Below, in pieces: positions 33,300 through 40,898 of a DNA stretch of 45,734 nucleotides. Source of the stretch: Desulfosporosinus sp. (GTDB lineage: Bacteria; Bacillota; Desulfitobacteriia; Desulfitobacteriales; Desulfitobacteriaceae). The stretch spans positions 39,935 to 85,668 of the forward strand of contig DOPM01000050.1 of assembly GCA_003513495.1 (NCBI GenBank), in the 5' to 3' direction. The notes under the pieces are model-generated. The model saw only the letters and a list, made by a program, of their open reading frames with translations, did not search any database and was not told where the DNA came from. How positions within the stretch are numbered: position 1 is the stretch's first letter; the number at the start of each line of letters is the position of its first letter. A program made the position numbers and the translations under genes.

Positions 33300-35027
33300 A
33301 TGTCGAACTTTAAGCAAACGATGGATGAGGCCCGGGGGCTTGTTAAGATTGACTTGGTTCTGCGACGAGCTAAGTTAGTTAATGTCTTTTCTGGAGAAAT
33401 TCATGAAACGGATATTGGAGTACATGAAGGTTTTTTTGTAGGTATTGGCAAGTTCGAGAAAGCAGAGAAGGAACTTGATTTATCCGGTAAATATGTTGTT
33501 CCTGGTCTGATTGACGGACATGTTCATATCGAAAGCTCGCATCTTTGTCCGGAAGAGTTCTGTTCCCTTCTTCTTTCCCATGGAGTTACCACTGCTGTTG
33601 TAGATCCCCATGAAATTGCTAATGTTATGGGGATCAAAGGAATTCAATATATTCTCGATAGTGTTGACAGGTTACCCTTCAATACGTTTGTTGCCCTTCC
33701 TTCTTGCGTTCCAGCTACAGAACTGGAGACCTCAGGGGCTCGTCTTGAAGCGAAGGATTTGTTACAATTCGTTGGTCATCCCAGAGTGATAGGTTTAGGG
33801 GAGGTTATGGACTATCTAGGTGTGATCCAAGCTAATCCCGATATGGTGGACAAGTTGAAACTGCCGGTTCCCTTTTTTGATGGGCATGCTCCAGGAATAT
33901 CTCCGCAGGATTTAAATGCCTATTATCTAGCGGGAATACACACGGAGCATGAATGTTCCACTGTTGAAGAGGCTAGAGAGCGTCTAAGACGTGGTTTTTA
34001 TGTTATGCTTCGCGAGGGCAGCGCTGCTAAAAACCTCATAGATCTATTGCCAGTGGTCACCTCTCAAAACTCAGGACAATGTCTTCTTGTAACGGATGAC
34101 CGTCATCCGAGGGACCTTATTCACGAAGGAAGCATTGATCATCTGGTACGTTTGTCAATCAAGGCGGGCATGGATCCTGTGCAGGTCATTCAAATGGCCA
34201 CGATTAATGCGGCTCGTGCCATTGGACTTAAGCATTTAGGAGCTGTGGCTCCTGGATATCAGGCTGACTTCGTTGTTTTGGAGGATCTTAACACCTTTGA
34301 GATCCTGGAAGTATTTTGGCGTGGAATAAAACAAAGTGAAGGCAATGAGCGTCCACGATTTTCACGCTATAATGTCGCAGGTCTTACGAAAAGTGTTCAT
34401 CTTGGTAAGTGGTCCTCAGATAAGCTGAGGGTTTTTACAAATAGCGAGTCAAAGTCGAATCAAGCCCAGGTTCGGGTTATCGGAGTCCAAGAGCATTCGC
34501 TGGTGACGTCTGCCTTGATTCGTGAACTACCGGTCCGTAATGGTCTTGTTTATCCAGATCCGGCTCAGAGAATTGCGAAGATTGCTGTGATTGAAAGACA
34601 TCACCAAACCGGTAACGTAGGTTTAGGATTTGTCGAAGGATTGGAATTGAAAAAAGGAGCCATAGCTTCAACAATAGCTCATGATTCGCATAACTTAGTT
34701 GTCGTAGGAATGAGTGATGAAGAGATGAACCTCGCAATTATGACCTGTAATGAGATGGAGGGAGGGCTTTGCCTTGTTGATGGTAATCAGGTAATAGGCA
34801 AGCTTCCTTTGCCGATTGCAGGTCTTATGACGGATCAGGATGCTGAAACAGTTGCACAAAGTCTAACCGAAATGCATAAGAAGGCACTTTGCCTTGGAAT
34901 TAGTGAAAAGGTTGATCCGTTTATGACTCTAGCCTTTCTTTCCCTGCCTGTAATTCCCCTCTTGAAACTGACGGACTTAGGGCTGGTAGATGTAGAGCAT
35001 TTTCGATTGACGAAGGTCGTTTTGTAA
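33300..35027 (+). CDS. ade: Adenine deaminase
   Basis: This protein (575 residues from the chosen start) is a standard adenine deaminase. The metal motif GHVHIESSHLCPEEF, the segment GVTTAVVDPHEIANV, the EVMDY glutamate, GHAPG and TDDRHP are all present, as is the C-terminal domain with HDSHNLVVVG. It converts adenine to hypoxanthine and ammonia, feeding the molybdenum hydroxylases. The longer reading frame from 33162 adds 46 residues across a hairpin region and is rejected; ATG 33300 has GGAG 8 bases upstream and gives the usual family length and N-terminus. It closes the catabolic island, with a clear terminator at 35075-35115. Confidence 0.93.
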   Translation: MSNFKQTMDEARGLVKIDLVLRRAKLVNVFSGEIHETDIGVHEGFFVGIGKFEKAEKELDLSGKYVVPGLIDGHVHIESSHLCPEEFCSLLLSHGVTTAVVDPHEIANVMGIKGIQYILDSVDRLPFNTFVALPSCVPATELETSGARLEAKDLLQFVGHPRVIGLGEVMDYLGVIQANPDMVDKLKLPVPFFDGHAPGISPQDLNAYYLAGIHTEHECSTVEEARERLRRGFYVMLREGSAAKNLIDLLPVVTSQNSGQCLLVTDDRHPRDLIHEGSIDHLVRLSIKAGMDPVQVIQMATINAARAIGLKHLGAVAPGYQADFVVLEDLNTFEILEVFWRGIKQSEGNERPRFSRYNVAGLTKSVHLGKWSSDKLRVFTNSESKSNQAQVRVIGVQEHSLVTSALIRELPVRNGLVYPDPAQRIAKIAVIERHHQTGNVGLGFVEGLELKKGAIASTIAHDSHNLVVVGMSDEEMNLAIMTCNEMEGGLCLVDGNQVIGKLPLPIAGLMTDQDAETVAQSLTEMHKKALCLGISEKVDPFMTLAFLSLPVIPLLKLTDLGLVDVEHFRLTKVVL

Positions 35028-35074
35028 GGGCGGGTTAAAAATGGAACTGACAGTTAGTATATTTTATGGAAAGT

Positions 35075-35115
35075 GTCATCTTAGCTTATTATTTAGCTAA
35101 GATGGCTTTTTTTTT
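35075..35115 (+). terminator. Rho-independent terminator after ade
   Basis: A 12-bp stem (35075-35086 with 35095-35106, one T-G pair) with an 8-base loop is followed by nine Ts (35107-35115). This is the strongest intrinsic terminator in the window. The following 35116-35356 stretch is AT-rich leader DNA with no gene. Confidence 0.92.
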
Positions 35116-35356
35116 CTGTAGCAACTTCAGAAAATTGTTAATATACTTCCTGGAATGTATTGAAAAATATTACCTATTAGTATAAAATTATAATTAATAG
35201 ACAATATTAAGTGATAATTGCATGTCGATATTTTTAATCAAGGTAGGACTAAAGGGAAAAATTTATTTAAATACCTAAACAATTAAAGGTTTTCATGATA
35301 TTTTGACGAATTAAATCGTTTAGAGAAAATGACGCAGATGGATAGGGTGAAGATTC

Positions 35357-36424
35357 ATGCGCTTGGTAAATACTCATTATGTCAGGGAAGGATCAGTTTT
35401 AGCACGTCCTGTGATTAGCCCTTCAGGTAGTGTTTTATTGCAATCAGGAGTTCGTGTGACTGCTTCCTATATTGAACGTTTAAAAGACATGGGTTATGAT
35501 GTTCTATTTATTCAGGATGATCGATTGGATGATGTTGAATTTGGTATGTCTATAACTGGGCAAACACGTGAAGTTGCCTATAAAACGATTAAACATGTTA
35601 GCAGTTATATTGAGAGTGGTATGGAAGGTTCGCTAGTGGTGGACGAGGTACGAGCTGCCATTCAGAAAATGGTTAATGACTTGTTGTCTAGTTCAGATAT
35701 TCTAGGGAATTTGACTGAGATTCAGGGATATGATAATTATACATTTCACCACTCCATTAATACATCGATTATCGGACTTGTACTAGGTATCGCTTCAGGT
35801 TATTCTGAACGGAAACTACTTGAACTTGGCATGGGCATACTCATGCATGATATCGGAAAAATATTAATTCCAGAATCGATTTTAAATAAGAAGACACCAC
35901 TTACAGTGGAAGAATTTGAGGAGATCAAGCGACATACGGTCAAGGGATTTGAAATCCTGCGCAAAAATAATGATTTCAGTTTACTGTCCACTCATGTAGC
36001 CTTTCAACACCAAGAAAAATGGGATGGTTCAGGTTATCCAAGGGGTCTTAAAGGAAGCGAAATTCACGAATATGGTAGGATTACGTCAGTTGCCGATGTG
36101 TACGAAGCCCTTACCAGCAAACGAGTTTATCGCAAAGCCATTGAGCCCAATGAGGCCTTTGAATATATCATATCTCAATCGAATTCTCATTTTTGTCCAA
36201 CAACTTTAGAAGTTTTCAAAAAACACATCGCCGTCTACCCCTCTGGTTCCGGTATACTCCTAAGCAATGGACAAAGAGGAAACGTTGTAAAACAAAACCC
36301 TTCGTTTCCTAATCGCCCCTTCGTTAGGGTATTTTACGAGGATGAACGAGAACTGGCCTGCCCGATTGATTATAATCTAGCAGAGTGTCCGTCGCTAATG
36401 ATTGTTTCCGTCGATAATCGCTGA
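35357..36424 (+). CDS. HD-GYP domain protein (putative c-di-GMP phosphodiesterase)
   Basis: This 355-residue protein has an N-terminal DUF3391-like region (1-65) and an HD-GYP domain (about 125-300). HDIGK (HD metal ligands), HQEKWDGSGYP (GYP motif) and VADVYEAL are complete, so it is probably an active phosphodiesterase that breaks down cyclic di-GMP. No membrane segment is seen; it should be cytoplasmic. It stands alone between the ade terminator and the convergent DUF255 gene, separated by a long bidirectional hairpin. It is not obviously linked to purine catabolism. A decayed GGDEF gene lies 5 kb downstream. Confidence 0.9.
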   Translation: MRLVNTHYVREGSVLARPVISPSGSVLLQSGVRVTASYIERLKDMGYDVLFIQDDRLDDVEFGMSITGQTREVAYKTIKHVSSYIESGMEGSLVVDEVRAAIQKMVNDLLSSSDILGNLTEIQGYDNYTFHHSINTSIIGLVLGIASGYSERKLLELGMGILMHDIGKILIPESILNKKTPLTVEEFEEIKRHTVKGFEILRKNNDFSLLSTHVAFQHQEKWDGSGYPRGLKGSEIHEYGRITSVADVYEALTSKRVYRKAIEPNEAFEYIISQSNSHFCPTTLEVFKKHIAVYPSGSGILLSNGQRGNVVKQNPSFPNRPFVRVFYEDERELACPIDYNLAECPSLMIVSVDNR

Positions 36425-36456
36425 AACCAAAGAAGTAGTAAAAATGAGAAAATTAT

Positions 36457-36500
36457 GAGCCTTAGGTTTACTTCTATAAAGTGAAGTAAACCTAAGGCTC
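36457..36500. terminator. Bidirectional terminator between convergent genes
   Basis: A perfect 18-bp stem (36457-36474 with 36483-36500) with an 8-base loop separates the HD-GYP gene (+) from the DUF255 gene (-). Confidence 0.8.
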
Positions 36501-36595
36501 TTTCAGTGTAGACCCCCATGCCGCTTTGAGGCACCACGGATGAATGAAAGATCCAGTATGCTTTTGTCATTGCTACGAATCCATCTCGAGTGATG

Positions 36596-36656
36596 TGTCA
36601 TCCTGAAGGAGGAACGACTGAAGGATCTAGATCCTTCGTTAACGCTCAGGATGACA
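36596..36656. repeat. 61-bp palindromic intergenic element (MITE-like)
   Basis: Perfect 11-bp terminal inverted repeats TGTCATCCTGA (36596-36606) and TCAGGATGACA (36646-36656) enclose a perfect 18-base palindrome (620-637 of 36xxx, GAAGGATCT/AGATCCTTC). This is the common 'GTCATCCTGA' type of small dispersed repeat. No coding potential. Confidence 0.75.
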
Positions 36657-36716
36657 TTAACCAACAGAGTAGGTGAAAGTTGCAAGTGTATTGGAGGGGA
36701 AATTCATGAATTGCTC

Positions 36717-38672
36717 CTACAGAAGATCTTTAAAGTCCTCTATTTGATGTACTGGCCGCTGGCAAGAGAAGTTTTCACACAAATAAGCGGTTATTTGGCT
36801 TGGGTCAAGAGGGTAATCACGGATCCAAGGGACTATTTCTCCAAGCGTTCCTTCCTGGTATAGAACCGAAGCATAGGGGCGGAATGTGGAAAAGAAAGCT
36901 TGACGCATCTCAACTAGATCGTCTGAATCCAGGGGACCCGCTAATATTAATTCCTGAGTAGGATGAAGGGCGAATTGTAGTGCTTGTAGAAACGCTGTAT
37001 ATCCTGAGGGATGTTCTTCAAGAACCGTTCTAAAATCAAGCAGTTGTTGTTCTGCCTTATGCTCCCAACGTTCATCACCAGTCAGTCGACCTAGCCGAAG
37101 AAGGTTGAGTGCAGTGATTGAGTTGCCAGAGGGAACAGCCCCGTCATAGCTTTCCTTAGGACGGAAAAGTAGTTCTTCGGCATCTGAACCAGTTAAATAG
37201 TATCCTCCGCTTTCTTCGTCCCAAAACAGGCGATCTTGGTCCTCTTGAAGTTGAAGTGCGGTTTTGAGGAATTGAGGATTACCACTTGCAGAATATAGTT
37301 CAAGCAGACCCCAGATGAAGAAAGCATAATCATCTAGGTAGCCGAGATAGGCTGAATCGCCCTCTCGGTAACGGGCCTTGAGGCGTCCATCACCACGTTG
37401 AAGATGAGTAAGAATAAAGTTTGCAGCTTTTTCAGCGGCTTCGAAATAAGACCTGTTTCCGAAAACCTGGGCTCCTTTTGCCAAGGCGGCAATCATCAAA
37501 CCGTTCCAGGAGGTTAATATTTTATCGTCCTTATGAGGGTGTATCCGTTTTTCTCGAGTGGCAAAGAGAGTTTGACGTGCGCCTTCCAGAGATTTTATAA
37601 TCTCATCCTCTTTCAGGGCGTTATCGTGAGCAGCTTTCTTAATAGATCCCATTAAAAGGTTGGGTATATTTTTTCCTTCAAAGTTACCTTGTGAGGTGAT
37701 GTCATAAACAGCACAATACTTAAGGGCCGTCTCTTTGTCCAATACGGCTTCAACCTCTTCGGGAGTCCAAACGTGGAATTTCCCTTCTTCCCCTTCAGCG
37801 TCAGCGTCTTCAGCGGAATAGAAACCGCCCTCAGAGGACGTCATGTCTCTTAGGACATAGGTGAAAATTGCTTGTGCTATCTGAGCATCTTTTTCTAAAT
37901 GTGAGACTTGATAGTTTTCCAAGTACGCTAAAGCTAACAAGGCATTATCGTAGAGCATTTTCTCGAAGTGAGGGACTAACCATTTTTCGTCCGTACTATA
38001 CCTGGCAAAACCAAATCCTATGTGGTCGTACATTCCACCAAGAGCCATTCCTTCGAGAGTTTTGCGGACCATTTCTAGTGCCTTGTCTTGGGGATGGTCC
38101 ATCGCATAACGAAGAAGGAAGGTAAGGGTATGAGGGGTAGGGAATTTCGGAGCACGACCAAATCCTCCGTAACCCTCGTCAAAGCTCTGGACTAAGGTTT
38201 CATAAGCTTTGGAAATAACCTCCGTCCCCCAGGACTTAAAGGAATTAGAAGTTTCTTTTAGCTCGTTTGCAATTGGGGAAGAGGTTTTACTTGGCAATGA
38301 ACGCCCCGATTGAATGGCAACCACTAATTGATCGGCAGATTCTCGCAATTTTTCTTCGTTACTTGCCCAGAGACTCCCTACTTGGTCTAAGAGTTCCATG
38401 ATCCCTTTATATCCATAGCGCTCAGTTTTTGGGAAGTATGTCCCAGCAAAAAAAGGCTTTTTCTCGGGTGTCATCATAATAGTTAGGGGCCAACCACCTG
38501 AACCAGTAAGAGCCTGACAGAAGGCCATGTACAAATGATCGACATCCGGGCGTTCTTCCCGATCCACTTTAATGGAGATAAAGTCGCGATTAAGTAAAGC
38601 CGCAACTTCTTCATCTTCGAAGGATTCCCGTTCCATAACATGGCACCAGTGGCATGTGGTAATAATTACCAT
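36717..38672 (-). CDS. yyaL: DUF255 thioredoxin-like/glycosidase-like protein, main part (YyaL)
   Basis: This 651-residue reading frame begins immediately before the thioredoxin-like motif TCHWCHVMERESFEDEEV, followed by KVDREERPDVDHLYM and GGWPLTI, and a long C-terminal six-hairpin (N-acylglucosamine epimerase-like) domain. It matches the DUF255/YyaL/SPATA20 family, whose biochemical role is unknown. The family's normal N-terminus is present but in another frame (38678-38842), separated by a 23-base insert with stops. Translation of this part could restart at the ATG overlapping the insert (38670-38672), eight bases past the TAG, but no good ribosome site precedes it. The long intact frame argues that this part is still under selection or that the break is recent. 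Confidence 0.82.
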   Translation of the reverse strand: MVIITTCHWCHVMERESFEDEEVAALLNRDFISIKVDREERPDVDHLYMAFCQALTGSGGWPLTIMMTPEKKPFFAGTYFPKTERYGYKGIMELLDQVGSLWASNEEKLRESADQLVVAIQSGRSLPSKTSSPIANELKETSNSFKSWGTEVISKAYETLVQSFDEGYGGFGRAPKFPTPHTLTFLLRYAMDHPQDKALEMVRKTLEGMALGGMYDHIGFGFARYSTDEKWLVPHFEKMLYDNALLALAYLENYQVSHLEKDAQIAQAIFTYVLRDMTSSEGGFYSAEDADAEGEEGKFHVWTPEEVEAVLDKETALKYCAVYDITSQGNFEGKNIPNLLMGSIKKAAHDNALKEDEIIKSLEGARQTLFATREKRIHPHKDDKILTSWNGLMIAALAKGAQVFGNRSYFEAAEKAANFILTHLQRGDGRLKARYREGDSAYLGYLDDYAFFIWGLLELYSASGNPQFLKTALQLQEDQDRLFWDEESGGYYLTGSDAEELLFRPKESYDGAVPSGNSITALNLLRLGRLTGDERWEHKAEQQLLDFRTVLEEHPSGYTAFLQALQFALHPTQELILAGPLDSDDLVEMRQAFFSTFRPYASVLYQEGTLGEIVPWIRDYPLDPSQITAYLCENFSCQRPVHQIEDFKDLL

Positions 38673-38680
38673 TATTACTA
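38658..38680 (-). other. 23-base insert interrupting yyaL before the CHWC motif
   Basis: Homologues read SIGYS directly into TCHWC. Here, on the minus strand, TCC (Ser) is followed by TAG TAA TAA and a hairpin-forming segment ending in ATTATTACC, then ACA TGC resumes the motif. The insert length is 23, giving both stops and a frame change. It forms an imperfect stem (ATTATTACC with GGTAATAAT-like arm). Confidence 0.8.
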
Positions 38681-38842
38681 GGAGTACCCAATAGAAAGAA
38701 ATATTGGCTTATTTTCAGCTTGAGCTTTTTCAAAAGCCTCTTGGCCCCAAGGGAACCAATCGACAGGATTATAAGCATGCTGTAATAAATAAGGCGATTT
38801 CTCGTTTATCAATCTATTGGGTACAGCATTATTATTGGTCAT
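38678..38842 (-). CDS. DUF255 protein N-terminal part, separated by insert
   Basis: This 54-residue frame encodes the normal N-terminus of the DUF255 family: NRLINEKSPYLLQHAYNP, VDWFPWG and KPIFLSIGYS, then stops with TAG. It starts at ATG with GAAGGTGA upstream (reading leftwards); a longer frame to 38941 adds unconserved residues. Joined to 36717-38672 it would give a full-length protein. It may be a split gene, a recent pseudogene, or a recoded gene. A homologous short frame with its break at the same residue exists at 42060-42224. Confidence 0.7.
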   Translation of the reverse strand: MTNNNAVPNRLINEKSPYLLQHAYNPVDWFPWGQEAFEKAQAENKPIFLSIGYS

Positions 38843-39157
38843 AGCATCACCTTCTTTCGTTAGTAATTTTTTGATTTTAATTAGTATATCCGAAAACAAA
38901 AAAGATACCGACAAAGTGTAACAAATGTCCCTCTTCCTCACTCGCTTTGAATACCTATAGTCCCTTCGTGATTCTTTACAATAGACTTACAAATAGATAA
39001 CTCTAAACCGCTCCCGCCCCCGTCACGCGAACGCGCCCAATCTGGAAGTTTGGATACATCCCAACGTCCGTGGTGCCCATGGTGTCCAATTGCATCGGCG
39101 AATAGTTCTCAGTTCTCCTCCGTTTAAAGCTAGGTTGCCTTACGAATTTTTATAATT
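38843..39157. other. Intergenic region without recognised gene
   Basis: Divergent promoters for yyaL (-) and arsR (+) should lie here. Around 39005-39100 the DNA is GC-rich compared with its surroundings and holds short self-complementary words, like the repeat mosaics elsewhere. No gene is supported. Confidence 0.4.
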
Positions 39158-39219
39158 ATGTGGTTTTTCGATATAATTAAACATTATTTTGCCTTGCTGA
39201 AAAGAAAGACAGATGTTAT

Positions 39220-39248
39220 CATATGCTATATGGAACATATAACATATG
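39220..39248 (+). promoter_or_regulatory. Candidate ArsR operator 1
   Basis: An ATATG/CATAT-rich dyad, CATATGCT-ATATG...ACATATA...CATATG, spans the arsR start codon. A closely similar string recurs at 39993-40016 before the zinc-ribbon gene. ArsR-family proteins usually bind such AT-rich palindromes near their own start, so autoregulation is likely. Confidence 0.5.
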
Positions 39249-39616
39249 AGTCGTTGAAAAAAGCAGAAGTGATTTTTCGTGCCTTGGCGGATCAGACTCG
39301 TCTCCGGATAGTGAGGATTCTATTTTTAGGTGGAGAATCAACCGTTTGTGAGCTTGTGGACGCACTTCAAGTACCTCAATATTCAGTGTCACGCCATCTC
39401 TCTATACTTAGGCATGCAAATATTGTTAACGAAAGACGGGAAGGAGCTTGGAGGTATTATTCAGCCCTAGTAAAGTCGGAAAGTTTTACCGGTGAACTAC
39501 TCACCATTATTGGGGCTAATCTTAGTGAAGAACAATTGGAATTAGACTTGGAAATGTATAAGAAGCGATTGTCTTTAAGAGTAGATGGAAAATGTGTAAT
39601 TGGAACAGATACCTAA
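39230..39616 (+). CDS. ArsR-family winged-helix repressor
   Basis: This protein (128 residues from ATG 39230) has the ArsR core ALADQTRLRIVRIL, the recognition helix VPQYSVSRHLSILRHA and the wing NERREGAWRYYSA. Only a single Cys lies in the helix-3 position (STVCEL), so the classical CxC arsenic site is not evident; a C-terminal Cys (KCVIG) could contribute. It probably senses a metal, arsenical or redox signal and represses the small cluster that follows. A longer frame from 39158 adds 24 unconserved residues. The start lies inside the palindrome described at 39220-39248. Confidence 0.82.
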   Translation: MEHITYESLKKAEVIFRALADQTRLRIVRILFLGGESTVCELVDALQVPQYSVSRHLSILRHANIVNERREGAWRYYSALVKSESFTGELLTIIGANLSEEQLELDLEMYKKRLSLRVDGKCVIGTDT

Positions 39617-39651
39617 AGTTATAGGATTATTTGCAAGGAGGACGGGGGTAA

Positions 39652-39930
39652 TTGTCAGAACTTGAGCAAAAAACTAAAGAATTAATTGCTATAGGGGCAA
39701 GTATTGCTGCAAATTGCCAGCCATGAGTGGAGGTGCATTACGAAGCTGCCCGTGCGGCAGGTGCAACAGTTCTAGAAATAAGAGATGCAATTGATATTGC
39801 AGAAATGGTAAAAGAAACTGTAATGATGAATTCAAGGGTATTAATTGATATGCTTATAAATGAATCAACAGATAAGAAAGAGCAGTTGGATACTATCCCT
39901 GCTAGTTGCCAGCGAGTGTGTCGTAACTAA
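39652..39930 (+). CDS. AhpD-like (carboxymuconolactone decarboxylase family) selenoprotein
   Basis: Reading from TTG 39652 (AAGGAGG 10 bases upstream) gives MSELEQKTKELIAIGASIAA-NCQP, then an in-frame TGA at 39724-39726, then VEVHYEAARAAGAT and on to a TAA at 39928-39930: 92 residues with Sec25. AhpD-like proteins have a CxxC redox pair exactly here, so the gene reads C-Q-P-U. A hairpin suitable as a bacterial SECIS lies just after the TGA. The C-terminus adds another Cys pair (SCQRVC). The protein is a likely peroxidase or disulfide-reducing enzyme. Ordinary gene finders would call two short pieces or miss it. Confidence 0.82.
39733..39766 (+). promoter_or_regulatory. Putative bacterial SECIS element
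   Basis: The stem CTGCC (39746-39750) with GGCAG (39756-39760) closes a loop CGTGC containing GU, and an outer TGCA/TGCA pairing (39734-39737 with 39762-39765) extends it. The apical loop begins 24 bases after the UGA, within the range for SelB-dependent SECIS hairpins. Confidence 0.6.
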
Positions 39931-39992
39931 GAAAGAATTCATTTGGGCGAAAAGCAGCTACCTAGTTCAGATAACATATTTTTTTAATTCTC

Positions 39993-40016
39993 CATATGCT
40001 GATATGCACATATATG
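39993..40016 (+). promoter_or_regulatory. Candidate ArsR operator 2
   Basis: CATATGCT-G-ATATG-C-ACATATA repeats the arsR-start dyad almost word for word, 50 bases upstream of the zinc-ribbon gene, suggesting a second site for the same repressor. Confidence 0.5.
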
Positions 40017-40065
40017 CAATTATTATCGTTAATTTTCTTGATTCTATTTAAAAGGAGGAACCGGA

Positions 40066-40194
40066 ATGCCTAAATGTGAAAAATGTGGGTTAGATGTCTC
40101 GCAAGATGAGCTATACGAAGATAATGGATTAAAGGTATGCGAGGACTGTAAGATAAGTGGCATAAAGCGTCCGGAAACAAAAATTAAATTCTGA
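40066..40194 (+). CDS. Small zinc-ribbon protein, 42 residues
   Basis: This very short gene (MPKCEKCG at the N-terminus, VCEDC later) encodes two CxxC pairs about 20 residues apart, a minimal zinc ribbon. It has a strong ribosome site, AAAGGAGG, 6-8 bases before the ATG. It lies between the selenoprotein and the DGC protein and probably belongs to the same ArsR-controlled cluster. Function is unknown; such mini-ribbons may bind metals or assist a partner. The stop is TGA; no SECIS-like hairpin or conserved continuation was seen, so it is taken as a true stop. Confidence 0.75.
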   Translation: MPKCEKCGLDVSQDELYEDNGLKVCEDCKISGIKRPETKIKF

Positions 40195-40316
40195 AGTAAT
40201 AACTCATTAAAACTGATTAGGATTGTACTGCATATTACCGTATTTTAGACATTTTCTTTCGCTAATCGCTCAAGGTCAGAGTAAATATACCTAATTTATT
40301 AAGGAGGTTGTTTATC

Positions 40317-40697
40317 GTGACTAATTGTAATCGTAGTGAAAAATCGATATTGAGGAATGTTTATGCATGTAGTGGTTGTGCTGATGTAGGAGAAATAGCG
40401 GATCAGGTAAGCCGACAATTGCGAAAAGAGGGTTTTGCCCAATCCTCAATGAGTTGTATAGCCGGTATTGCTGCACATATGAAACCATTTATAGATGCAG
40501 CCAAAAAAGTTGAGGAAGTAATAGTAATTGACGGTTGCCAGGTGATTTGTGGTAAGAAGGTTATGGAGCATGCGGAAATAAATGCTGTGTCTTATATTTT
40601 AACGGATATGGGATTGAAAAAGGGGAAAACAGAAGTCACTTCAAAAGTTATTAACGATATTTGCAATAAAATTAAGGAAAGAACAAAATCGATATAA
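40317..40697 (+). CDS. DGC-domain putative zinc-binding protein
   Basis: This protein (126 residues from GTG 40317, 9 bases after AAGGAGG) has YACSGCADVGEIADQVSRQL, SCIAGIAAH and the family-defining IDGCQVICGKK, a Cys-rich arrangement typical of DGC-domain proteins. The family is thought to bind zinc or other metals through these cysteines; no enzyme activity is established. Context with an ArsR repressor and an AhpD-like selenoprotein points to metal or redox stress. A TTG at 40308 overlaps the ribosome site and is not used. Confidence 0.82.
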   Translation: MTNCNRSEKSILRNVYACSGCADVGEIADQVSRQLRKEGFAQSSMSCIAGIAAHMKPFIDAAKKVEEVIVIDGCQVICGKKVMEHAEINAVSYILTDMGLKKGKTEVTSKVINDICNKIKERTKSI

Positions 40698-40898
40698 TTC
40701 CTAATCTTACGTCAAACACTAAGCAATCCGCCGGGTGATTACCGACAATCATGTCTTAAGCGAACGGGTTCAGAGTAAAAAGCTGTACCTTTTCGTTTTT
40801 TCTAATTTTGTACTAGTAACCGAATGAAATCAGATTAGAATTGCAAGTGCCAAATATTTTAGGTAACGAAAAAGAGATTAGGCAATGTATATTAAAAA
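40698..40898 (+). other. Non-coding gap
   Basis: AT-rich sequence without a recognisable gene or clear terminator hairpin separates the DGC gene from the decayed GGDEF gene. Confidence 0.4.

Noticed and set aside
40192..40194. UGA of the zinc-ribbon gene as a second selenocysteine codon
   Set aside because: No conserved sequence continues after it and no SECIS-like hairpin was seen nearby.
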